The notes below the pieces were generated by a model, which did not search any database, was not told the origin of the DNA, and was given only the letters and a program-made list of their open reading frames with translations. A program made the position numbers and the translations under genes. 10,478 nucleotides of DNA from Spirosoma sp. (GTDB lineage Bacteria; Bacteroidota; Bacteroidia; Cytophagales; Spirosomataceae): NCBI GenBank assembly GCA_025351545.1, contig JANXVQ010000825.1, forward strand, positions 1 through 10,478, read 5' to 3'. Below, piece after piece: positions 1-6,038 of the stretch. Positions within the stretch are counted from its first letter, which is position 1. Each line of letters starts with the position of its first letter.

Positions 1-23
1 GTAATAACTGAGTATCGAAGATC

Positions 24-1070
24 ATGAATATTGGTGATAAAGTCCGGCTACTTCGGGCAAAAGAACAGGGTGTCGTGTCACGCTTTTTACCCGGCGGCAT
101 GATTGAAATTGAAATTGAAGACGGTTTCAGGATTCCGGTCATGCGGTCGGAACTGGTTCCTGTCTCGCCTTTAGAGGCTGAACGACTGCTCAAAACCAGC
201 ACGTTTGCCCCTCAAAAAACGGTAACTCCATCGGCGCCAGCCATCTTGTCTAATCAGGGAATTTATCTGGCGTTTCTGGCGATCAACGACCGGGAGTATA
301 CACTGCATCTGATTAACAATACCGATTGGGAGTTTCCGTATGTGCTGGGTGAAGAGTCGGCAGGGGCCAGTGGAGGAGTACAATTTCGAGGGATCCATAG
401 TGGCATGCTGAAACCTAAATCGCAGCAAAAAATGAATGACCTCTATGCGCATGCTACGTTCGAAAACTGGCCGACATTTGTGGTGCAAGGGCTTTGGTTC
501 CGGGCCGGAAAGTCGTCATTACGAACTCCATTGGTGAAACGGTTCAAAGCGCGGGCAACAACATTTTTTAAGGACAAAACAACCGTTCCCGTATTGAATC
601 AACCCGGTTTCCTGACCCAACTGGACGCTGAAAGTATTGATCAGCCGCAACCGACAGCACCTACCAGTAATCGGGCTGGACAAAATCCCGGCACACAATC
701 CCAGCCAAAGCGTATCAACGCGGAGGATCTCAGAGCAGAAATGTTTAAACCTAATTCCGACGCAGATGCTATTTCGGTCGAACGGCCAACGGCGGTCGTT
801 GACCTGCATATTGAGGAACTCCTGCCCAAGGGAACCGGCAACCGAAATCCGGCTGAGTTACTGAAATTTCAACTCGACACATTTGAGAAAACGCTCGAAA
901 ATGCCGTCGCCAGTGGTATGAACGAGATTACATTTATTCACGGTCTTGGCAGTGGCTCCCTACGCACGGAGTTGCATAAGCGATTAGGCCATCACCCGAA
1001 CGTTAAATTTTTTGAAGACGCTCAGAAACAGAAGTTTGGCTATGGTGCCACGAAGGTTACAATTAAGTAA
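24..1070 (+). CDS. DUF2027 / Smr-domain protein
   Basis: The 348-aa product is a probable nucleic-acid-binding protein with a C-terminal Smr (MutS2-related) domain. The N-terminus (residues 1-50) resembles a small beta-barrel, with GDKVRLL and EIEIEDGFRIPV as strands. Residues 75-190 form the middle domain expected of the Bacteroidota DUF2027 family. Residues 200-255 are a Gln/Pro/Asn-rich linker. The Smr domain runs from about 257 to 348, with VDLHIEEL at 259-266, the glycine loop HGLGSGSLR at 306-314 and the closing FGYGATKVTIK. In the family, Smr domains bind or cut branched DNA or RNA (MutS2, SMR endonucleases), but the target of this protein is unknown. The His of the DLH motif and the HGxGxG loop are both present. 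The ATG has no Shine-Dalgarno sequence, and only 23 bases precede it, so its promoter is outside or not recognisable. The gene overlaps the next one by 29 bp, suggesting a shared transcript. Confidence 0.9.
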   Translation: MNIGDKVRLLRAKEQGVVSRFLPGGMIEIEIEDGFRIPVMRSELVPVSPLEAERLLKTSTFAPQKTVTPSAPAILSNQGIYLAFLAINDREYTLHLINNTDWEFPYVLGEESAGASGGVQFRGIHSGMLKPKSQQKMNDLYAHATFENWPTFVVQGLWFRAGKSSLRTPLVKRFKARATTFFKDKTTVPVLNQPGFLTQLDAESIDQPQPTAPTSNRAGQNPGTQSQPKRINAEDLRAEMFKPNSDADAISVERPTAVVDLHIEELLPKGTGNRNPAELLKFQLDTFEKTLENAVASGMNEITFIHGLGSGSLRTELHKRLGHHPNVKFFEDAQKQKFGYGATKVTIK

Positions 1071-2502
1071 GCCGTTGTTTATCAATAATAGGTTGATCCA
1101 AAATTGGCTGGCTTTGCTTTTTTGGGTATTTATGCTGTCTGGATGTCAGACGTCAACCAATCGTCTGAATCCCAAAGCTCCTAAAGAAGTCTATAACACC
1201 ACCGAAATGGAAGTTCGAAATGAACGCTTCTTGTCTACGGCTCACGTACCCGTATCTATTGCATTAGGTGATGTTGAGCGGCAAATAAATGCGCAAGTCA
1301 ACGGCCTGATTTACGAGGATAATAGCCTGGACGATAATGACCGTGACCAGTTCATGACTAAAGTCTGGAAGCGCGGTACGATCCTCGTTAATGCGCAGGA
1401 CAGCCTGTTTCATTTCACAGTGCCGCTGCGTATCTGGGTAAAAGCGGGCGTTTCTGTGCTGGGTTTTACCCAGTATAAAGAAACGGAATTCGAGATTGAT
1501 TTGCGCTTTAAAACGAAATTTGACCTCGACGCCGACTGGTCCGTTAATACCCATACCGAACCCGATGGCTACGGTTGGGTACGTCGGCCAACGGTGAGTG
1601 TCATAGGCTTTACTATTCCAATAACTAATATCGTTGGACGGCTGATTGACAAGAACTTAGGCAGTATCACGAAGACAATTGATCAGCAGGTTCGTCGAAA
1701 TATAGACATCCGGACCCCTGTTTTGAAAGCCTGGAATATCTTGCGGGAACCTTATCTACTGTCCGAAAAATACCGGACTTATTTACAGGTAGTACCCAAA
1801 CGGGTGCTCATGACTCCTCTGCGTTTTGAGGGGCGGGTCATCCGCGCAACGATTGGCATTGAAGGCTTTGCCCTCACAACGACCGGTGCAAAGCCAGAGG
1901 TTCATCCTGCTGTGTCGCTCCCCGACCTGACGGTGGTTTCGCAGGTAAAAGACGATTTTCAGATTGGCTTGCTCAGTGAGGCCAGCTATCAGGAAGCGGC
2001 TAAGCTCGCAGCCGACGAATTTGTCGGGAAGTCGTTTTCCTTTAGCGAAAATCGCTATACGATCACCGTCACGAATATGGAAATGTACGGTCAGAATGAT
2101 AATCTCATTATCAAAGCCGGACTCAAAGGGACTATTACGGGCGACATTTACTTGCGTGGCCGACCCTATTACGATGCTCACGATCAGACAATTTCGTTAA
2201 AGGATTTGAAATATGATCTGGATACAAAAAACGTTTTGCAACAGTCAGCCAGTTGGTTATTAAAAGGAACCTTCGCCCGAACGCTTGAAAAACAGTTTAC
2301 TATTCCGATTGGCAGCCAACTCGCCGATATGCAGAAACTGTTGCAGGAACGGCTCAAAAATAATCAGATTGTCAAAGGCGTCACCATCAATGGGCGAATC
2401 GACGAAATCAAACCCGATCAGGTTTATCTGACCCCCACCGCTATGCTGGCCGTAGTGATGGCCCACGGCCGGATTGAGGTTAAAGTAGAAGGATTACAAT
2501 AG
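1042..2502 (+). CDS. DUF4403 family lipoprotein
   Basis: The product is predicted to be an exported lipoprotein of 486 aa with no assigned biochemical role. I chose the ATG at 1042: it gives a basic start (MVPRR), a hydrophobic stretch (WLALLFWVFML) and a lipobox LSGC with the lipidated Cys at residue 35. An upstream in-frame TTG at 1012 would add ten residues inside the Smr gene and is less likely. The mature part is mostly beta-strand-like: paired domains with long alternating hydrophobic stretches, and a late conserved stretch from about 400 to 486 (ASWLLKGTFARTLEKQF, then VYLTPTAMLAVVMAHGRIEVKV). That pattern fits the DUF4403 family. From memory, the family has been linked to tubular lipid-binding (TULIP-like) folds; this is inference only. 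The 29-bp overlap with the Smr gene suggests translational coupling, though a functional link between the two products is not evident. Confidence 0.85.
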   Translation: MVPRRLQLSKPLFINNRLIQNWLALLFWVFMLSGCQTSTNRLNPKAPKEVYNTTEMEVRNERFLSTAHVPVSIALGDVERQINAQVNGLIYEDNSLDDNDRDQFMTKVWKRGTILVNAQDSLFHFTVPLRIWVKAGVSVLGFTQYKETEFEIDLRFKTKFDLDADWSVNTHTEPDGYGWVRRPTVSVIGFTIPITNIVGRLIDKNLGSITKTIDQQVRRNIDIRTPVLKAWNILREPYLLSEKYRTYLQVVPKRVLMTPLRFEGRVIRATIGIEGFALTTTGAKPEVHPAVSLPDLTVVSQVKDDFQIGLLSEASYQEAAKLAADEFVGKSFSFSENRYTITVTNMEMYGQNDNLIIKAGLKGTITGDIYLRGRPYYDAHDQTISLKDLKYDLDTKNVLQQSASWLLKGTFARTLEKQFTIPIGSQLADMQKLLQERLKNNQIVKGVTINGRIDEIKPDQVYLTPTAMLAVVMAHGRIEVKVEGLQ

Positions 2503-2524
2503 AGACAGGCGTGCTGTAAGCGTA

Positions 2525-2583
2525 GTGGTGGTTTCTTAAAACAGATGCACTTGAAAATAGTGTCGGTTTTAAGAAACCACCAC
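2525..2583 (+). repeat. Perfect 18-bp inverted repeat between the DUF4403 gene and rnpB
   Basis: The arms gtggtggtttcttaaaac (2525-2542) and gttttaagaaaccaccac (2566-2583) are exact reverse complements with a 23-nt loop. The loop can form a further small stem (cact/agtg). It starts 22 nt after the DUF4403 stop, so it could end that transcript, but no T-run follows. Its right arm ends 13 nt before the rnpB -7 box and lies where the -33 region of that promoter should be, so an operator or a transcription boundary is also possible. Confidence 0.75.
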
Positions 2584-2596
2584 CACCGAAACTGTG

Positions 2597-2604
2597 TACC
2601 TTTG
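2597..2604 (+). promoter_or_regulatory. rnpB promoter, Bacteroidota -7 box TACCTTTG
   Basis: TACCTTTG is an exact match to the Bacteroidota sigma-A -7 consensus TAnnTTTG. It lies about 14 nt before the outermost P1 helix base of rnpB, placing the transcription start near 2609-2612. I see no good TTG -33 element at the expected spacing; that region is taken up by the right arm of the inverted repeat. The same octamer occurs before rpsP. Confidence 0.75.
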
Positions 2605-2609
2605 CCCTC

Positions 2610-3015
2610 CCTGAGCGATACGAGTCGGCTTATCGCGTCTGAGTAATTGGGCGAGGAAAGTCCGGGCAGCATAGGGCACCCTACTTCCTAACGGGAAGGC
2701 GGGCGGTTGGGAACGACCGTTCGACAGCCAGTGTCACAGAAAATATACCGCCGAAAGGTAAGGGTGAAAAGGTGGGGTAAGAGCCTACCGCCCGCTGGGC
2801 AACCAGCGGGGCAGGATAAACCTTAGGGGCTGAAAGACCAAATAAGCGTCGGACGTGGGGCGGCTCGTCTCCGTTTCGGACCAATCCCAGCCGGGAACGG
2901 TTCGGATGCCGACGCGGGTAGGTCGAACGAGGTGGCCGGTGACGACCATCCCAGATAAATGATAAGCCATCCGATGCAAACCGGAGGACAGAACCCGGCT
3001 TATAGACTCGTATTG
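2610..3015 (+). ncRNA. rnpB: RNase P RNA (catalytic subunit), bacterial type A
   Basis: This is the ribozyme that removes 5' leaders from precursor tRNAs, working with the RnpA protein. The conserved core is clear: GAGGAAAGTCCGGGC near 2653-2667 (5' strand of P4), CACAGAAAATATACCGCC near 2735-2752, GGTAAGGGTGAAAAGGTG near 2757-2774 followed by GGTAAGAGCCTACC, GACCAAATA near 2837, and ACAGAACCCGGCTTATA near 2988-3004 (3' strand of P4). Helix P1 pairs 2618-2626 with 3005-3013 (9 bp, perfect). P2 pairs 2627-2634 with 2961-2968 (8 bp, perfect). The GGT at 2917-2919 fits the L15 loop that pairs with the tRNA CCA end. P3 is short, and the P9 region is reduced to a GAAA-capped CCGAAAGG hairpin compared with E. 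coli. The ends are inferred from P1 and the promoter box and may be off by several bases. Confidence 0.95.
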
Positions 3016-3029
3016 TAAAGGGTTATTCA

Positions 3030-3074
3030 TGTAGGTGTATTGATTGATGTTTAGCGTCAACGAATACACCTACA
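3030..3074 (+). terminator. Candidate hairpin terminator after rnpB
   Basis: The arms tgtaggtgtatt (3030-3041) and aatacacctaca (3063-3074) are perfectly complementary over 12 bp. Past a 2-by-2 internal loop, an inner 4-bp stem (ttga/tcaa) continues the hairpin. It starts about 17 nt after the end of P1, where a terminator for rnpB would be expected. Only a weak T-containing stretch (actattt) follows, so intrinsic termination is plausible but not certain. Confidence 0.55.
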
Positions 3075-3116
3075 ACTATTTAAAAGAATAAGCATTATCT
3101 AACAGAATCTTTTTTG

Positions 3117-3124
3117 TACCTTTG
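3117..3124 (+). promoter_or_regulatory. rpsP promoter, Bacteroidota -7 box TACCTTTG
   Basis: This exact match to TAnnTTTG lies 52 nt before the rpsP ATG and is the same octamer found before rnpB. A T6 run sits just upstream (3110-3115). No clear -33 TTG is seen at standard spacing. A transcription start near 3130 would leave a leader of roughly 45 nt. This box argues that rpsP is transcribed independently of rnpB. Confidence 0.7.
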
Positions 3125-3176
3125 CGGCCACGTTTTACAGGGGAGCGCGTCTCTCATCAAAACTAAGCAAGCACAA

Positions 3177-3947
3177 ATGGCTGTTAAAATTCGTTTAGCG
3201 CGTCGTGGACGCAAGAAAATGGCGATGTATGACATCGTAGTAGCTGAGTCAACCTCACCTCGCGATGGCCGGTTTATCGAAAAAATCGGTTCGTACAACC
3301 CCAATACCGACCCTTCGACGGTCGTATTAAAGTCGGACCGGGCCGTTTATTGGCTCATGGTTGGTGCTCAGCCGACTGATACCGCTCGCTCGGTATTGTC
3401 GCACGAAGGCATCATGTACCGCAAACACCTGCAAGTAGGCGTAAATAAAGGGGCTATCTCCCAGGATCAGGCTGATGATAAATTCACCATCTGGAAAGGC
3501 GAGAAAGAAACCCGTAAGGCCGGTGTTGCCGACACTAAAACTCAAACCAAAGAGCAGAATCGTGCTGCTCGTCTGGATGCTGAGAAGCAAGTGAACGAAA
3601 CTCGTGCCGAAGCTATCGCTAAGAAAAACAAGGTAGAAGAGCCTGTAGTAGAAGCACCTGCTCCTGTTGCTGAAGTAGCTCCCGTAGTGGAAGCGCCTGC
3701 ACCTGTAGTAGAAGCAGCACCTGTTGCCGAAGTTGCACCAGTAGAAACTCCTGCTCCCGCAGTTGAAGAAGCTCCGGTAGCTGAAGCACCTGCTGCCGAA
3801 GTTGCTCCTGTTGCCGAAACACCTGCTGTTGAAACGCCAGTAGCCGAAGTCGCTCCTGCTGTTGAAGCCGAAGTCGCTCCTGTTGTTGAAGCAGTCGCTC
3901 CGGCAACCGAAGAGAAATCCACAACGGACGCTCCGGCTGCGGAATAA
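3177..3947 (+). CDS. rpsP: 30S ribosomal protein S16 with long acidic repeat tail
   Basis: S16 is a component of the 30S subunit that aids 16S rRNA folding. Residues 1-85 are the standard fold: [22 protein letters not shown], then [13 protein letters not shown] at 30-42, then [12 protein letters not shown] at 63-74. The ATG at 3177 matches the universal S16 start; an upstream in-frame ATG at 3114 overlaps the promoter box and is rejected. The protein is 256 aa, against about 80 in E. coli. Residues 86-152 are a charged extension of the kind common in Bacteroidota. Residues 154-246 are a low-complexity tail of Ala, Val, Pro and Glu units (such as [11 protein letters not shown]) without a single Lys or Arg, so the tail is strongly acidic. 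It is probably disordered and solvent-exposed, and its role is unknown. It heads the rpsP-rimM-trmD cluster and is followed by a terminator. Confidence 0.97.
   Translation: MAVKIRLARRGRKKMAMYDIVVAESTSPRDGRFIEKIGSYNPNTDPSTVVLKSDRAVYWLMVGAQPTDTARSVLSHEGIMYRKHLQVGVNKGAISQDQADDKFTIWKGEKETRKAGVADTKTQTKEQNRAARLDAEKQVNETRAEAIAKKNKVEEPVVEAPAPVAEVAPVVEAPAPVVEAAPVAEVAPVETPAPAVEEAPVAEAPAAEVAPVAETPAVETPVAEVAPAVEAEVAPVVEAVAPATEEKSTTDAPAAE
3636..3914 (+). repeat. Imperfect tandem repeats encoding the S16 Ala/Val/Pro/Glu tail
   Basis: About 280 bp of degenerate in-frame repeats encode units such as [18 protein letters not shown] and AETPAVETP. The core word is cct-gtt/gta-gcc/gta-gaa with synonymous differences between copies. 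This suggests older expansion under protein-level selection rather than recent slippage. All copies keep frame. The repeat also creates long open frames on the opposite strand, which are by-products. Confidence 0.8.
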
Positions 3948-3950
3948 TTT

Positions 3951-3982
3951 TTCGACCGGCTCTGCTTCGGCGGTCCGACGAA
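3951..3982 (+). other. Imperfect hairpin just after the rpsP stop
   Basis: ttcg (3951-3954) can pair with cgaa (3979-3982), and accg (3955-3958) with cggt (3971-3974), leaving a 4-nt bulge on the 3' side and a 12-nt loop. It starts three bases after the rpsP stop. It may protect the 3' end of the rpsP message or support the stronger terminator that follows, but it is weak and could be chance. Confidence 0.3.
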
Positions 3983-3992
3983 ACTGTTAATG

Positions 3993-4025
3993 AAGAGCCT
4001 GTTCGTAGTTGAGCAGGCTCTTTTT
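3993..4025 (+). terminator. Intrinsic terminator between rpsP and rimM
   Basis: The perfect 9-bp stem aagagcctg (3993-4001) / caggctctt (4014-4022) has a 12-nt loop and runs straight into T5 (4021-4025). This is the best Rho-independent terminator in the window. It ends 13 nt before the rimM GTG, so it occupies the rimM leader. As I see no separate promoter for rimM, read-through from rpsP is the probable source of rimM-trmD message, giving much less of it than of S16. Confidence 0.8.
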
Positions 4026-4038
4026 ACATACCAATACT

Positions 4039-4656
4039 GTGACTAAAGACGATTGTTACCAGGTAGGACATATCACCAAAACGCACGGCGTTAGTGGTGA
4101 GTTGGTGCTTTTTTTAGATGTTGATAACGCGGCCGAGTACGCCGATCTGGAATCGGTGTTGCTGGAAGTGAAAGGCGATCTCATTCCGTATTTCATCGAG
4201 TCTATCGCTATCGTAAAAGGTAGCCGCGCTATCATTGCTTTCGACGATGTAGACACAATTGAGCAAGCCGAGCGGCTTATCAATTGTGGGGCATACTTGC
4301 CCTTGGAGAACTTAGAACCAATCACAGATGTAACCCGGTTTTACTTTCACGAAATCGTTGGTTATCAGATTGTTGATGCCGAAGAAGGCGAATTGGGTAC
4401 TGTGCAGGGTGTTTACGCAATGAATGCACAAGATCTGATTGCGATGGATTATCAGGGTAAAGAAGTGCTGATTCCCATCAACAGCGACATCGTTCGGACA
4501 GTAGATCGTGCCAACCAGAAGCTCAATGTAGCTCTGCCAGCCGGATTGCTGGAGATTTACATGGAAGAAAATGATAAAGCCGATGGAAGCCCCGAAGCAT
4601 TGAAAGGGAACGGCGACGAAACTGACAGCAGCCCGGACGATACGGATGAGGATTGA
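4039..4656 (+). CDS. rimM: Ribosome maturation factor RimM
   Basis: RimM assists late 30S assembly by binding S19 and the 16S 3' domain. The protein has 205 aa from the GTG at 4039. The N-terminal RimM barrel shows the signature [18 protein letters not shown] (residues 7-24), and the C-terminal PRC-barrel domain runs from about 100 to 175 ([20 protein letters not shown], then [14 protein letters not shown]). No in-frame ATG lies near the start; the GTG gives the expected distance to the GxxTKTHG motif. An in-frame TTG at 4009 lies inside the terminator stem-loop and is rejected. A tail of about 30 residues (176-205), rich in Asp and Glu and ending DTDED, extends beyond the PRC barrel. The end of the gene overlaps the trmD start by 11 bp, suggesting translational coupling. 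Confidence 0.95.
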   Translation: MTKDDCYQVGHITKTHGVSGELVLFLDVDNAAEYADLESVLLEVKGDLIPYFIESIAIVKGSRAIIAFDDVDTIEQAERLINCGAYLPLENLEPITDVTRFYFHEIVGYQIVDAEEGELGTVQGVYAMNAQDLIAMDYQGKEVLIPINSDIVRTVDRANQKLNVALPAGLLEIYMEENDKADGSPEALKGNGDETDSSPDDTDED

Positions 4657-5323
4657 TATCATTACCTGCCTGCCCCGGCTTCTGGATAGCTTTTTTGCAC
4701 ACTCGATTCTCCAACGGGCGCAGCAGGGAGGTTATGTAGAGGTGGTTGTGCATGACCTGCGCGACCATACCGCCGACAAACATCGGCGTGTGGACGACTA
4801 TGCTTTTGGCGGTGGCGCGGGTATGGTCATGCAAATTGAACCGATTGCCCGTTGCATCCGGGCGTTGCAAGCCGAACGGACTTACGATGAGGTTATTTAC
4901 ATGACACCGGACGGCGAAAGACTCAATCAGCAAACGACCAATACACTGTCGTTACGTCAAAATCTGATTATTCTCTGCGGGCATTACAAAGGCGTTGATG
5001 AGCGCGTTCGCGAACTCTTTATTACAAAAGAAATCAGTATTGGCGATTATGTACTATCGGGCGGAGAATTGGCTGCCTGTGTTTTGTCAGACGCCATTAT
5101 TCGTTTATTGCCGGGCGTATTGAACGACGAAACATCGGCCTTAACCGACTCATTTCAAGACAACTTACTTGCTCCACCTGTATACTCGCGCCCGGCCGAG
5201 TTTGAAGGCCATCGTATACCCGATATTCTGTTGTCAGGTCATGAAGCCAAAATTGACGACTGGCGGCACGAACAGGCATTGGAGCGAACACGAATACGGC
5301 GTCCCGATTTACTGGACTTGTAA
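4646..5323 (+). CDS. trmD: tRNA (guanine-N1-)-methyltransferase
   Basis: TrmD transfers a methyl group from S-adenosylmethionine to N1 of G37, next to the anticodon of a subset of tRNAs, and so prevents +1 frameshifting. At 225 aa it is slightly shorter than the usual 240-255 aa. The SPOUT trefoil-knot motifs are intact: TPDG (87-90), [10 protein letters not shown] (111-120) and [13 protein letters not shown] (132-144). The residues matching the catalytic Arg154 and Asp169 of characterised TrmD are R153 (IIRLLPGVL) and D168 (ALTDSF). The C-terminal tRNA-binding part ends with ARTRIRRP-like [13 protein letters not shown]. The ATG at 4646 lies within the last codons of rimM. No rplS follows, unlike the classical rpsP-rimM-trmD-rplS order. 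Confidence 0.97.
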   Translation: MRIDIITCLPRLLDSFFAHSILQRAQQGGYVEVVVHDLRDHTADKHRRVDDYAFGGGAGMVMQIEPIARCIRALQAERTYDEVIYMTPDGERLNQQTTNTLSLRQNLIILCGHYKGVDERVRELFITKEISIGDYVLSGGELAACVLSDAIIRLLPGVLNDETSALTDSFQDNLLAPPVYSRPAEFEGHRIPDILLSGHEAKIDDWRHEQALERTRIRRPDLLDL

Positions 5324-5353
5324 TAGTCGTGTGTTTTTTTAGAAAACCTGAGC

Positions 5354-5395
5354 AGCTGATTTTAGGTTATACTTGTACTAAAACCAGCTATTTTT
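5354..5395 (+). terminator. Candidate trmD terminator ending at the next start codon
   Basis: agctgattttag (5354-5365) pairs with ctaaaaccagct (5378-5389) over 12 positions with one A-C mismatch. The loop is 12 nt, and TATTTTT (5389-5395) follows directly. The run ends against the ATG of the SDR gene at 5396. It lies 31 nt after the trmD stop. It can be read as a terminator for trmD, as a leader hairpin of the SDR gene, or as an operator, because a weak -7-like box sits in its loop. Confidence 0.5.
5368..5375 (+). promoter_or_regulatory. Weak -7-like box TATACTTG before the SDR gene
   Basis: TATACTTG differs from TAnnTTTG at one base. It lies 20 nt before the ATG at 5396 and inside the loop of the inverted repeat at 5354-5389. 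A start near 5381 would give a leader of only about 15 nt. No -33 element is evident, so this is tentative. Confidence 0.35.
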
Positions 5396-6028
5396 ATGCA
5401 ACTATTAGTCGTAGGAGCCACTGGCGGTACAGGTCGTCAGGCTATAGAACAGGCACTTCAACGGGGTCATTTTGTAACGGCCTTTGCGCGCGATCCGGCT
5501 AAACTTTCTATTCAGCACCCCAATCTGACAGTTTTAACCGGCGATGTGTTAAAGCCGGAGACGTTGTTGCCAGCCGTTCGGCGACAGGATGTCGTGTTTT
5601 GTGCACTTGGTAGCAGGCCCGGTCAGGAAGATAAAGCCGTGGCTGATGGCACGATTAATTTAATTGACGCCATGATGCATGTTGGCGTTCGGCGGTTGTT
5701 GGTTGTGTCGTCGCTGGGTGTAGGAACGAGTTACGAAGAGGCACCACTACCCAGTAAATTGATCATCAAAACGCTGTTGAGTGGGGTAATTGCCGAGAAA
5801 GAAAAACAGGAGCAAGCCATTCGGGAAAGCAATCTAGACTGGATCATTGCACGCCCAACCCGTCTTACCGATGGGCCTGTCACAGGTCATTGTCGAATTG
5901 GCGAGCATCTGCCATTTCCCCGATTCTCTTTCCCGCGTATCAGTCGGGCCGATGTTGTGGCTTTCCTGCTCGATCAACTTGATAAAGATGCTTATCTGCA
6001 AAAAGCCGTAACGATTACAGGAAGGTAG
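5396..6028 (+). CDS. Atypical short-chain dehydrogenase, NAD(P)H-binding (BVR-B / NmrA-like)
   Basis: This 210-aa Rossmann-fold protein belongs to the atypical SDR group that includes biliverdin reductase B-like flavin reductases and NmrA-like proteins. The glycine-rich dinucleotide loop GATGGTG lies at residues 7-13, followed by ARDPAKL at 31-37, which could contact the 2'-phosphate of NADPH. TGDVL lies at 48-52, VVFCALGSRPG at 67-77, LLVVSSLGVG at 101-110, and the family-typical DWIIARPTRLTDGP at 148-161. The usual catalytic YxxxK of classical SDRs is not seen, as expected for atypical members. The substrate cannot be named. It runs in the same direction as trmD, 72 nt behind it, but a hairpin and weak promoter box lie between them. 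Its stop faces that of the next minus-strand gene across 10 bp. Confidence 0.88.
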   Translation: MQLLVVGATGGTGRQAIEQALQRGHFVTAFARDPAKLSIQHPNLTVLTGDVLKPETLLPAVRRQDVVFCALGSRPGQEDKAVADGTINLIDAMMHVGVRRLLVVSSLGVGTSYEEAPLPSKLIIKTLLSGVIAEKEKQEQAIRESNLDWIIARPTRLTDGPVTGHCRIGEHLPFPRFSFPRISRADVVAFLLDQLDKDAYLQKAVTITGR

Positions 6029-6038
6029 ATGAGTGCTA

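Noticed and set aside
1012..1041. TTG start at 1012 for the DUF4403 gene.
   Set aside because: It would lengthen the signal peptide n-region to an unusual size; the ATG at 1042 gives a normal lipoprotein signal.
2681..3069. Minus-strand open frames of 67 and 94 codons across the rnpB region.
   Set aside because: They lie on the complement of a structured RNA whose conserved core and helices explain the sequence.
3114..3176. Upstream ATG at 3114 for rpsP.
   Set aside because: It overlaps the TACCTTTG promoter box, and the residues before [11 protein letters not shown] are not found in S16 proteins.
3636..3914. Repeats considered as a CRISPR array or mobile repeat.
   Set aside because: They are short, in-frame, degenerate and protein-coding, with no constant repeat-spacer spacing.
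3542..3924. Two long minus-strand open frames opposite the S16 tail, one Gly/Ala/Ser/Thr-rich and collagen-like, the other Leu/Gln-rich.
   Set aside because: They are by-products of the repetitive S16 tail read in the opposite direction; there is no promoter, no recognisable fold, and rpsP is certain in this stretch.
4009..4038. TTG start at 4009 for rimM.
   Set aside because: It lies within the loop of the terminator, and the ten extra residues do not fit the RimM N-terminus; GTG at 4039 does.
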